DNA of 33,980 nucleotides from Sulfurimonas sp. MAG313 (lineage in GTDB: Bacteria > Campylobacterota > Campylobacteria > Campylobacterales > Sulfurimonadaceae): contig NZ_JAEMVE010000121.1 of NCBI RefSeq assembly GCF_029216045.1, forward strand, positions 1 to 33,980. The letters run 5' to 3'. Below, in pieces: positions 8,676 through 15,671 of the stretch. Both the position numbers and the translations under genes were made by a program. The notes under the pieces are model-generated. The model was not told the origin of the DNA, searched no databases, and saw only the letters and a list, made by a program, of their open reading frames with translations. Position 1 is the first letter of the stretch; every line of letters begins with the position of its first letter.

Positions 8676-8772
8676 TATTTCCCTTGAAAAGTACTTATAT
8701 ACTATATGCTATCATAATATTTAGTTATTTATTTTTGAAATTCTTTACTTAACATATAAACTTTAACAAATC

Positions 8773-9570
8773 TTATTTAAGAGCACCTCTAAAAGACCTC
8801 TGAGTGAATATAGAGTTTTCAGAGGTTCCCTTAATTCTCTTAAGAAGTTCTTTACAAAAGCTTGTATAGTTTTTCATACCCTTGGTCCGAGTTTCACTCA
8901 AAACGATAGGTTGACCCGATTCAAACATCTGTGCTAATTTAATATCCATCCCAATGGGCTTAAAGACTTTAGCTTTTCCAAAGGCACCTTCTACTTTTGC
9001 CAAAGACTCTTTGTGCTCATTTATATGAGGGTTAAACATAACAGGTAACATCCCAATATGCTCAATATTAGCCCCCATCTGTGTCGACATCTGATACACC
9101 GCTCTAACCATTTGTCCCACCGCTACAACACCGAGATGATGAGGAACAAAAGGGATAACAACCACGTCAGCAACTTCTAAAGAGTTTTTTAAGAGGGCAT
9201 CAAAGGTAGGAGCAGTGTCAATTACACAGTAGTCAAAGAACTCAGCTATCTGCTCTTTTTTAAATCTATTTTTTAAAACACCTTTGAGGTCTGAATATTC
9301 ATAAACATCAAACAAGGCGTGAGCAGGAGCTAAGGTAAGTCCATCTAAGACAGTAGGTACAAAGTTTTCACTTAATGTTTTTCCAAAAAAGATACTATGG
9401 GCACCCCCTTCTTCTAAAGGAGCTGATCCTACTCCAATAGAAGCATGACCTTGCGTGTCAAAATCTATAAGTAACACAGAATGATTTTTAGCGAGTTCCG
9501 TAGCAAGGTTTACTGCAGTAGTGGTTTTTGCCGATCCACCTTTTCGGTTTGATATAACGATTGTTTTCAT
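8773..9570 (-). CDS. ParA/Soj-type ATPase of the chemosensory cluster
   Basis: 265 residues. The N-terminus is a deviant Walker A motif (KGGSAKTTT, signature lysine K10 and K15), followed by Walker A' (LLIDFDTQGHAS, D36 and D38) and Walker B-like YCVIDTAPTFD. This is the ParA/MinD superfamily: ATP-dependent dimers that bind DNA or membrane and position cargo. No parB or parS is nearby. It lies between chemotaxis genes, 102 bases after the STAS gene, so the best comparison is ParA proteins that place chemotaxis clusters (PpfA in Rhodobacter, ParC in Vibrio). The start at 9570 has AGGA at good distance, and its ATG overlaps the stop of a 24-codon ORF that copies its first ten codons. Confidence 0.9.
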   Translation of the reverse strand: MKTIVISNRKGGSAKTTTAVNLATELAKNHSVLLIDFDTQGHASIGVGSAPLEEGGAHSIFFGKTLSENFVPTVLDGLTLAPAHALFDVYEYSDLKGVLKNRFKKEQIAEFFDYCVIDTAPTFDALLKNSLEVADVVVIPFVPHHLGVVAVGQMVRAVYQMSTQMGANIEHIGMLPVMFNPHINEHKESLAKVEGAFGKAKVFKPIGMDIKLAQMFESGQPIVLSETRTKGMKNYTSFCKELLKRIKGTSENSIFTQRSFRGALK

Positions 9571-9641
9571 TGTTTAGTCCTGAAACATCGCTTCGCGACC
9601 GCCTCGGCTTGTTTTCGGTTAGATATTACTATTGTCTTCAT
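9567..9641 (-). pseudogene. 24-codon ORF duplicating the first ten codons of parA
   Basis: The ORF reads MKTIVISNRK then QAEAVAKRCFRTKQ and stops at a TGA that overlaps the parA ATG (ATGA). Its first ten codons encode exactly the ParA N-terminus but differ from parA at four third positions, all synonymous (AAG/AAA, ATA/ATC, GTA/GTT, TCT/TCA). This suggests the remnant of a second, diverged parA that was deleted down to its 5' end. The part after codon 10 is GC-rich and unrelated. It could now act as a coupled leader for parA. Confidence 0.55.
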
Positions 9642-9671
9642 GTAAGCCCTAGTATATACAAACAGCTATAA

Positions 9672-9932
9672 CTAACAATCAGCAGGGCTGAAGCCTTCTA
9701 TGATTTTTTGATAGTTTGTAATAGTGTCTGAAAATTTAAATGTGCAATTATACATCTTTTTATACGCAAGCATCTGCTGAATTACAGCTAAATGCACATC
9801 ATCACAATCTGTTAAATTAAATTCTAATTCCTCTGGAGCTAATTTAATCAGTTTTTTTCTTATTGTAGGAACTTGATCCTCATAAATCACCGCTTTTAAG
9901 GTGATTTTATTTGCCTTAGATGTCACTGCCAT
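9672..9932 (-). CDS. STAS-domain protein
   Basis: 86 residues, about the size of one STAS domain. The pattern is typical: a beta strand (KITLKAVIYEDQVPTIRKKL), then ELEFNLTDCDDVHLAVIQQMLAYKKMY, where the loop and helix after the second strand are the STAS hallmark, and a closing IIEGF. Such stand-alone domains act as switch or scaffold proteins. No conserved phospho-Ser is obvious, because the usual DSSG-type position reads DCDDVH. AAGGA precedes the ATG. It lies between cheW-CZB and parA, so it may link the array to the ATPase. A MlaB-like or CheX-like role is possible but unsupported. Confidence 0.65.
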   Translation of the reverse strand: MAVTSKANKITLKAVIYEDQVPTIRKKLIKLAPEELEFNLTDCDDVHLAVIQQMLAYKKMYNCTFKFSDTITNYQKIIEGFSPADC

Positions 9933-10021
9933 TGTCTATCCTTCATATCAATTTTATTCATAAAAACTTGAGACATACTCAACTTTTCATGAGGCTTACT
10001 TTTATTTTTACTTTAATGTCT

Positions 10022-10798
10022 TTACTCACTGTTTTTAAAAGGCATCATTTCATGTAAGATACTTACAAGCTTTCCGTTTACACTTAAGATAGCTTCTATA
10101 TCCATAAATTCTCCCATTGCTTGTCGGTCCTTACTGACATGTAATTCAGATTCTTCAACATGAACAATCTCTTCAACCTTGTCAATATTGAGTCCGAAAT
10201 TATTTCCTTCTTTATCTAAAAGAACTAAACATTGTTGCATGTCAACCGCCACTTCAGATGAAAGTTTTTGTATATCATCAAGATAAGACAAGGTTGTTTT
10301 ACATATATCTTGCACATTGTTTTCTATCCAGGCATGGGCTTTTTCTTGACTTTCATCTCTTAAGTCCAGGACATCTAGTGCACTATGATGCAATTGTTCA
10401 TGATGATAAGTAAGATGTTTCATTGTTTCAACTATTTTTGTATTATCAGGGTGAAAAGAATCTATCCACTTTCCTAAATGACAGGCATGAGGATCAGTAG
10501 TCTTTGTAAAAGGGACATTTTTATCTACACAATCAACAAGAGCGTCTATCCAATCTTGATGCTGACCTTTTAGCTCAGGAAAAAATTCTTGAAGCTGCAA
10601 GGCGTAAGATTTCTTTCCCAAAAGGTGTCTTAAACTCACTACCTTCAAAATTTCTTCTTCATACATGAACATACCTTCTATATGTTCTTCTTCTCCTGAC
10701 ATTAACGTCAGATTTTGTGAAGATAATATTCTTAAAACATAATCTATATTTATGCCATAAAGTTGATGGTCACACGAAAAAATCACATAAGACTTCAT
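10022..10798 (-). CDS. CheW-like coupling protein with embedded zinc-binding CZB domain
   Basis: 258 residues. Residues 1-70 are the first half of a CheW fold (YVIFSCDHQLYGINIDYVLRIL). Residues about 76-145 are a CZB (chemoreceptor zinc-binding) domain with candidate ligands H80 (HQDW), C106 (CHLGKW) and H133/H137 (HEQLH). The CheW fold resumes from about 185 (CLVLLDKEGNNFGLNIDKVEEIV) to the end. CZB domains in chemoreceptors bind zinc and can sense oxidants such as HOCl through the cysteine. Placing the sensor in the coupling protein would feed the signal straight to CheA. The start overlaps the stop of the CheA C-terminal frame by ATGA (10795-10798). Confidence 0.85.
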   Translation of the reverse strand: MKSYVIFSCDHQLYGINIDYVLRILSSQNLTLMSGEEEHIEGMFMYEEEILKVVSLRHLLGKKSYALQLQEFFPELKGQHQDWIDALVDCVDKNVPFTKTTDPHACHLGKWIDSFHPDNTKIVETMKHLTYHHEQLHHSALDVLDLRDESQEKAHAWIENNVQDICKTTLSYLDDIQKLSSEVAVDMQQCLVLLDKEGNNFGLNIDKVEEIVHVEESELHVSKDRQAMGEFMDIEAILSVNGKLVSILHEMMPFKNSE

Positions 10799-11307
10799 AC
10801 CACTTCCCCTAAGGGCACTTGAAGTTCAGAACTTACAGATAAGAGTCCAACAGGGTCTATCATCATAATAATTTTTCCATTTCCAAGAAGCGCTGTTCCT
10901 GAGAACACCTGATGACCTTTTAACATTCCCCCTAATGGTTTTTGAACAACATCAAGTTGACCTAAAAGCTTATTTACAACAACGGCTAAAGAGTTGCCTT
11001 TGATATTTAATACCACTATGCTTAATTCTTTTTCTTTAATTTCATCTAAATCAAGCATTGAGTTGATGAAAAGCAAGGGAATGACCTCTCCTCTTAGATA
11101 AATAAAAGCCTCATTATGAAGCGGTTCAATCTTGTCTTTATCTATTTTAACAGTTTCTTGAACCGCGTCCATAGGAAAGCCATAATGCACCCCACTCATC
11201 TCAACATGAAGTAAAGACGTTACCGCTAAAGAAACAGGTATAGCCATAGTAATAAGCGTTCCCTCATCTTTTTTTAGTTGAGATAGAGATAGAACCACCA
11301 AAGCCAT
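10795..11307 (-). CDS. cheA: CheW-like P5 regulatory domain of CheA, separated from CheA by a frameshift
   Basis: From K12 onward the reading is the normal continuation of CheA after the ATPase domain (KKDEGTLITMAIPVSLAV, then the CheW-like fold HYGFPMDAVQETVKI ... GNGKIIMMIDPVGLL). The first eleven residues (MALVVLSLSQL) merely read cheA out of frame, so 11307 is not a convincing start. The frame meets cheA at an A7 run (11269-11275). If translated separately, the ATG at 11247 (MAIPVSLAV), with GAGGG about 12 bases upstream, is the best internal start. P5 binds CheW and receptors, so without it CheA would not join an array. Confidence 0.8.
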   Translation of the reverse strand: MALVVLSLSQLKKDEGTLITMAIPVSLAVTSLLHVEMSGVHYGFPMDAVQETVKIDKDKIEPLHNEAFIYLRGEVIPLLFINSMLDLDEIKEKELSIVVLNIKGNSLAVVVNKLLGQLDVVQKPLGGMLKGHQVFSGTALLGNGKIIMMIDPVGLLSVSSELQVPLGEVV

Positions 11308-13495
11308 CTATAGACTTTTTAACCACGTCCATTCCTACACCACGACCAGAAAATTCGGTAATTTCTTCAGCGGTAGATAGTCCTGCTAATAATACAAGCT
11401 CAGCCCTACCATTTTCATCAAGGTCATCAATTTCTTCCATACTCATAAGGCCTTTTTCTATCACCTTTTGAATCACTCTGTCCACATTAATACCAGCGCC
11501 ATCATCTTTAATCTCAATAATAATCTTATCCGATTGAGAGTAGGCCTTAAGGGTAACATTTCCTTCTGGAGACTTCCCCTTAGCTTCTCTCTCACTTGGT
11601 AACTCGATACCATGGTCAAGAGAGTTTCGCATAATATGGATCATAGGGTCCGCCATCATCTCAATAATATTTTTATCAAGCTTAGTATCGCCCCCTTCCA
11701 TAGTCAGCTTTACCTTTTTTTCTAACTTTTTAGAAATATCACGTACAAGCTTTGGATATCTATCAAATACATAAGAGATAGGAAGCATACGCATAGACAT
11801 AATTAAGTCTTGCAGTTGTTCGGACAAACGATTTATGAAGGTGTACTTTTCCATAATTCCACGTTTCGTTTCTTCATCACTCATATCCTCAACTGAATCT
11901 GCTAAATAGGGTAAAGAGTTTTTGGCTACTAAGAGTTCTCCAATAATATTCATTAAAGAGTCAACAGATTCTTGTTCAATCTTCACCGTCTTACCAATAA
12001 CATTTTTCTTAGTTTCGGCTTTAACAGGAGCTTTACTGAGCACAGGACTTACCTGTGATTTTTCTTCTGGCTGTGCTTTTGGTGCAGGCGTTTGCACCCT
12101 AACACTTTCTTTAAGCTCAGGATTAGAAGAAACATCTTCTGTAATCTCTTCTACAGCTTCTTCTGTCTCTGCATCTGGAGTAAGTAAGGTTTTCATAAAA
12201 CTAAGAAGCTCATCCTTAGACGTGATAGAACTAGAATCCTCACCAAACATCACGGCTGTTTTAGCAACCATAACTTGCACACGAGTAAACACTTCTTCAT
12301 CATCGCTGGCTTCAAGCTGTTGCATTTGTTGGGTCAAAATCATCTTAATACCAGCAAGGGCATTTTCATCTAATGTCGCTTTGCCTTCTTCTTTTACAGG
12401 TTCTTCTTTCTCTTCACTCAAGGAAACATCTTCTAATTGTGTAAAAACTGTACCCTCACTTAGTCCATCAAAGAAACTTGCTAAAGGGGCAAGGTCATCA
12501 TTACATTGTAAAATATCTATAAAACGACTTAATTGTGCATACTGAAGAGTCTCTTCACCAATAAGAGACAAAGAATCTTTTATAAGTGTTTTAATCTGCT
12601 CTTTGTCTGAGTTTGCTAGTTCTTTTTTAACATTAGTTGCTAAGTCTTTCATCACATCTAAGGGATGAACTTCTCCACGGCTTACGCCTAATAAAGTTTT
12701 AATGTCTAAGGGTAAAAAAAGCAGTTCATCCATAAAGTTAAATAAGGCTTCTTCTATATTGCTATATGAAGATTGAATAAAGGCTGTTATTTGCATATGA
12801 AGTTCTAATCCTTCTTCATCATCTAAACCACTTAGAACAGACTTTGCTGAATCTTCACTCATACATGAATATACATATTTAACACTATCACCCAATAAAG
12901 AGAGGGTATACGCCGGATCATTTCCATAAACCATACACGAAGCATCTACATCAAAAACTAAGGCATATAAACGTTCATCATCAAAATTTTCTTCTGTAAT
13001 ATCTTCAAATTCAATGGGTAATTTTAACTCAGGTAAAAAAGGTAGATTTAGATTAACTATGGCTTCTTTATCATCATACAGGTTTAAAGGAGAGGTCCAG
13101 GCCTCTTTTTCAGTACTTTTTCCCATACAAGCACATAAGGTTTCAACTATTTCAGAAACAGTTTCCTCATCTGATTCTACTATATTTTCCGCATCTTCAG
13201 CTGCTTCTATAAGATTCATTACCTCGTCAAAGGCATTATACAAGGCTTCAATAACGCCCTCATCTGCTTGGATTTCCCCATCTCTAACCATATCAAGTAA
13301 GTCTTCCGCGTGGTGTGTAATATCTTTTACAGCAGTAAAGCCAACGATACCTGAACCCCCTTTAAGGGTGTGCGCCGCTCTAAATACAGAATTAACTAAT
13401 TCCATATCCCCCGAACCAAGGCTTTCAATATTTTGATCAATAAAAGAAAGGTTTTCTCTAGCTTCTTGTAAAAATGATTCTAATAATGCGTCCAT
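11264..13495 (-). CDS. cheA: Chemotaxis histidine kinase CheA, frame interrupted before the P5 domain
   Basis: 743 residues to the in-frame stop; about 899 if joined to the following frame. Domains in order: Hpt/P1 at 1-105 with phospho-acceptor H42 (FRAAHTLKGGSG); a P2-like region about 170-285 (YALVFDVDASCMVYGNDPAYTL); a long acidic linker; the dimerisation helices near 510-575 (VDSLMNIIGELLVAKNSL); then the HATPase with N-box MIHIMRNSLDHGIE, G1 DDGAGI and G2 GRGVGMDVV. The frame ends GGSISISTKKR* where normal CheA would continue; removing one A from the A7 run restores it. An AAAGG precedes the ATG. It autophosphorylates and passes phosphate to CheY and CheB. Confidence 0.93.
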   Translation of the reverse strand: MDALLESFLQEARENLSFIDQNIESLGSGDMELVNSVFRAAHTLKGGSGIVGFTAVKDITHHAEDLLDMVRDGEIQADEGVIEALYNAFDEVMNLIEAAEDAENIVESDEETVSEIVETLCACMGKSTEKEAWTSPLNLYDDKEAIVNLNLPFLPELKLPIEFEDITEENFDDERLYALVFDVDASCMVYGNDPAYTLSLLGDSVKYVYSCMSEDSAKSVLSGLDDEEGLELHMQITAFIQSSYSNIEEALFNFMDELLFLPLDIKTLLGVSRGEVHPLDVMKDLATNVKKELANSDKEQIKTLIKDSLSLIGEETLQYAQLSRFIDILQCNDDLAPLASFFDGLSEGTVFTQLEDVSLSEEKEEPVKEEGKATLDENALAGIKMILTQQMQQLEASDDEEVFTRVQVMVAKTAVMFGEDSSSITSKDELLSFMKTLLTPDAETEEAVEEITEDVSSNPELKESVRVQTPAPKAQPEEKSQVSPVLSKAPVKAETKKNVIGKTVKIEQESVDSLMNIIGELLVAKNSLPYLADSVEDMSDEETKRGIMEKYTFINRLSEQLQDLIMSMRMLPISYVFDRYPKLVRDISKKLEKKVKLTMEGGDTKLDKNIIEMMADPMIHIMRNSLDHGIELPSEREAKGKSPEGNVTLKAYSQSDKIIIEIKDDGAGINVDRVIQKVIEKGLMSMEEIDDLDENGRAELVLLAGLSTAEEITEFSGRGVGMDVVKKSIDGFGGSISISTKKR

Positions 13496-13506
13496 AGTCT
13501 TGACCT

Positions 13507-13869
13507 TTAAGGAATTAAAATTAATAAATAGTTTTTGAGTACTTCAGGTTTAATAGGCTTGGTCTCAAAAAGATTAGCACCCATTTTAAAGGCTTCTTCC
13601 CTATCTTCATCATGAGCTTGTGTGGTAATCATAATGATAGGCGTTGTCTTATAACATTGAAGTTCACGTATCTCTTTAACAAAGGTATACCCATCCATGA
13701 TAGGCATATTCACATCAACAAGATAAAGGTCAACATCACAATCTTGACTTTTTTCCATGGCTTCCATACCATTTTCAGCCTCTACAACCTCATACCCCAT
13801 CTCTTTTAACAAAGATCCATGATACAGTCTTACTGTTTTTGAGTCGTCTACTACCATTACTCTTTTCAT
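13507..13869 (-). CDS. cheY: CheY-type single-domain response regulator (downstream copy)
   Basis: 120 residues, receiver domain only. D8/D9 hold magnesium, D52 (VDVNMPIMDG) is the phospho-acceptor, the switch Thr is in MITTQ near 82-83 and K104 is the conserved lysine (ETKPIKPE). It lies 11 bases before cheA and 12 after the CheZ-like gene, so it should be a direct CheA target. It differs clearly from the other CheY in this cluster, so the two may act on different outputs or one may be a phosphate sink. Confidence 0.93.
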   Translation of the reverse strand: MKRVMVVDDSKTVRLYHGSLLKEMGYEVVEAENGMEAMEKSQDCDVDLYLVDVNMPIMDGYTFVKEIRELQCYKTTPIIMITTQAHDEDREEAFKMGANLFETKPIKPEVLKNYLLILIP

Positions 13870-13881
13870 AAGCTTTTCCCT

Positions 13882-14271
13882 TTAAAAAAATTCAATTTCA
13901 TGTTCATCTGATTGGTTCTTAATATGCCCAGAAAAAGCATCTTTCTTATCCTTAGCCTCTTGTAACACGGCTTCCATTTTTTTACGTAACTTCAATACAC
14001 TTTCATCTGCCATCAGCTCATCTTGTTTAAAAGAATGGGCAAACATCTGTAAGTTTTTTTGAACCAGCTCAATTGCTTCGATTGTTGCACCCAACTGCTG
14101 AGAAACTATATCTTGATATTGCAGGGCTTCAGCAGCCTCATCATCTATCTCAATCTCGTTTCTTTCAATAAAAGAAGAAAGTTTCAACTGAGCCTCTTTA
14201 GAAATTGAAATCGTGTCTTTTTCAACCTGTTTAATATGTTCAAGTAAGTCATTTAATGAGTCAAATAGCAT
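13882..14271 (-). CDS. CheZ-like CheY-P phosphatase (remote)
   Basis: About 129 residues from the preferred ATG at 14271, which has AAAGGA five bases away; the frame also has an ATG at 14277 that abuts the ribosome site. The protein is all helical. The stretch ALQYQDIVSQQLGATIEAIELVQ resembles the CheZ catalytic helix, where an Asp and a Gln four residues apart (here D56 and Q60, counted from 14277) act on CheY-P. The C-terminus HEIEFF is acidic-aromatic, like the CheY-binding tail of CheZ. It sits between two cheY genes. It is much shorter than E. coli CheZ (214), so the call rests on the motif and context. Confidence 0.65.
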   Translation of the reverse strand: MLFDSLNDLLEHIKQVEKDTISISKEAQLKLSSFIERNEIEIDDEAAEALQYQDIVSQQLGATIEAIELVQKNLQMFAHSFKQDELMADESVLKLRKKMEAVLQEAKDKKDAFSGHIKNQSDEHEIEFF

Positions 14272-14305
14272 TTGCATCCTTTAAAGATTCTATGTACCTA
14301 CATGC

Positions 14306-14686
14306 TTATGCAGGTAAACGAAGTACTCTAGTGATAGCTGACTTTAACTGTGTCGGATTAAAAGGCTTGACTATCCACCCTGTTAAACCAAGGGCCTTAC
14401 CCTGCACCTTTAACTCATCTTTTGTTTCTGTTGTTAACATCAGTACCGGAGTTCTAGCCGTTGCAGGAAGGGATCGAAGCTCTTTTAAAAGTTCTAAACC
14501 ATTCATTACAGGCATATTTAAATCTGTTATTATTAAATCAGGAACGATGCCTGCTTTTACATCTGCTAAACATAATTGTGCTTCTAAGTACTGCTTAACT
14601 TCAATTGGCATTGAAGTTACGGTCATACGAGTTGACGCTAAAGCTGTTTCTGAATCATCTATAAACATTACCATTGGATTTGCCAT
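14306..14686 (-). CDS. cheY: CheY-type single-domain response regulator (upstream copy)
   Basis: 126 residues, receiver domain only: D10/D11, phospho-acceptor D55 (ITDLNMPVMNG), switch Thr in MLTTETK, and lysine in IVKPFNPTQL. The form with TDLNMPxMNGLEL and GWIVKPFNP is typical of dedicated chemotaxis CheY proteins. AAGGAT lies upstream of the ATG. It is the first CheY after cheR, separated by a 162-base spacer that carries a long palindrome, so its expression may be set partly apart from the genes upstream. Confidence 0.93.
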   Translation of the reverse strand: MANPMVMFIDDSETALASTRMTVTSMPIEVKQYLEAQLCLADVKAGIVPDLIITDLNMPVMNGLELLKELRSLPATARTPVLMLTTETKDELKVQGKALGLTGWIVKPFNPTQLKSAITRVLRLPA

Positions 14687-14750
14687 TTCTTATCCTTTTA
14701 ATCTTTCTTTTTTTATTTTTTATTTTTTACTATTTGGTGTCTTACTTTAT

Positions 14751-14804
14751 GGGGACACAGCTTAAAACTCATCCACAATGGGATAAAACTTAAGCTGTGT
14801 CCCC
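14751..14804. repeat. 54-bp palindromic element between cheR and cheY
   Basis: Perfect 15-bp terminal arms (GGGGACACAGCTTAA at 14751-14765, its complement at 14790-14804) enclose a second short stem (ATCC / GGAT) with a symmetrical 5-base bulge on each side. No T-run follows on either strand, so it is not an ordinary terminator. Its form resembles REP-type palindromes or a miniature inverted-repeat element. The flanking spacer (14687-14848) otherwise holds only A/T runs. Confidence 0.7.
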
Positions 14805-14848
14805 GCGACTAAGTTTATTACTATACTTATCTAAAGTTCGTTCTTGTG

Positions 14849-15670
14849 TCACTTCTGATAAATTAAAGACCCTCCGAATTTTTTGGCCTTAAACACAGAC
14901 ACGATTCGTGACATATATTCAGCGTGACCTAAAAACACAAATCCACCAGGTTTCAACATATCATAAAAGTTCATTGCTACCTCTTTTTTACTTGCATCAT
15001 CAAAATAAATAAGCATATTTCTTGAAAAGATAACATCGAATTTTCCTAATTCTCTTAAGGCCGCTCTATCAAATATATTCACTACCTTAAACTCAACAGT
15101 ACCCACTAAATCATCTATAAGATGATAACTCAGCCCCTTCTTTTTAAAATAATTTTGAACTTGAACAGGAGGGATAGCATGAACTGAGCGTTCAGAAAAT
15201 TTTCCATCTTGAGCTTTTTTAATAACAGTAGAATCTATATCAATACCAATTATTTCTATATCTCTTTCTTCTATAAGGTTCGCTTCTTCTAAGAGATAAA
15301 GAACCATAGAATAAGGTTCTTCTCCTGTTGAACATGGTGAAGACAAGATTCGTAAAGGCTCATCTTTTGGACGAGTTTTGTGAAGTAATGGTAAGACATC
15401 ATTCACTAATACTTCAAACTGATCATGTTCTCTAAAAAAGTACGTTTCATTAACGGTTACCGCGTTCATTAGTGTTTGAAACTCTATTCCATCAGGATCT
15501 TCAAATCTAAGGGTAAAAAAATACTTTCTGAAATTGTCTAGTTCAAGCTCATCCAAACGCGCTAAAACAAATTTATGTATCTTCTCATAATGTTTTGATT
15601 CTTCAAGAAAGATACCCGATTTTCTATAAATAAATTCTGATAATTTAGAAAAATTTCCTTCATTAAACAT
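14849..15670 (-). CDS. cheR: Chemotaxis protein methyltransferase CheR
   Basis: 273 residues, the normal length. CheR transfers methyl groups from SAM to receptor glutamates. The N-terminal helical domain (FSKLSEFIYRKSGIFLEESK) is followed by the SAM domain: NETYFFRE, then RILSSPCSTGEEPYSM (motif I region) near 107, an acidic IIGIDID strand end near 140, and FDVIFSRNMLIYF near 215. There is no C-terminal NWETF-tether partner to judge in this window. The start is two bases after the HEAT-repeat gene stop. With CheB it gives adaptation to the soluble receptor of the same operon. Confidence 0.96.
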   Translation of the reverse strand: MFNEGNFSKLSEFIYRKSGIFLEESKHYEKIHKFVLARLDELELDNFRKYFFTLRFEDPDGIEFQTLMNAVTVNETYFFREHDQFEVLVNDVLPLLHKTRPKDEPLRILSSPCSTGEEPYSMVLYLLEEANLIEERDIEIIGIDIDSTVIKKAQDGKFSERSVHAIPPVQVQNYFKKKGLSYHLIDDLVGTVEFKVVNIFDRAALRELGKFDVIFSRNMLIYFDDASKKEVAMNFYDMLKPGGFVFLGHAEYMSRIVSVFKAKKFGGSLIYQK

Positions 15671-15671
15671 A

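Noticed and set aside
8773-9570. Plasmid or integrated-element partition module
   Set aside because: No parB, parS-like repeats, replication or transfer genes nearby; all neighbours are chemotaxis genes.
9952-10021. Operator before the STAS gene (TTGAG-ACATA-CTCAA)
   Set aside because: Arms are only 5 bp and the site is in an A/T-rich gap; likely chance, although the cores resemble the grpE inverted repeat.
11922-12545. 207-codon plus-strand open frame opposite cheA
   Set aside because: Ser/Thr/Val-rich product with no domain, lying opposite the acidic low-complexity linker of CheA; a mirror of its codon use.
14256-14765. 169-codon plus-strand frame over the cheY and cheZ-like region
   Set aside because: It overlaps well-supported minus-strand genes, has no ribosome binding site and ends in the A/T-run spacer.
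14751-14804. Rho-independent terminator after cheR
   Set aside because: Stem is strong, but no U-tract follows on either strand and the downstream cheY belongs to the same pathway.
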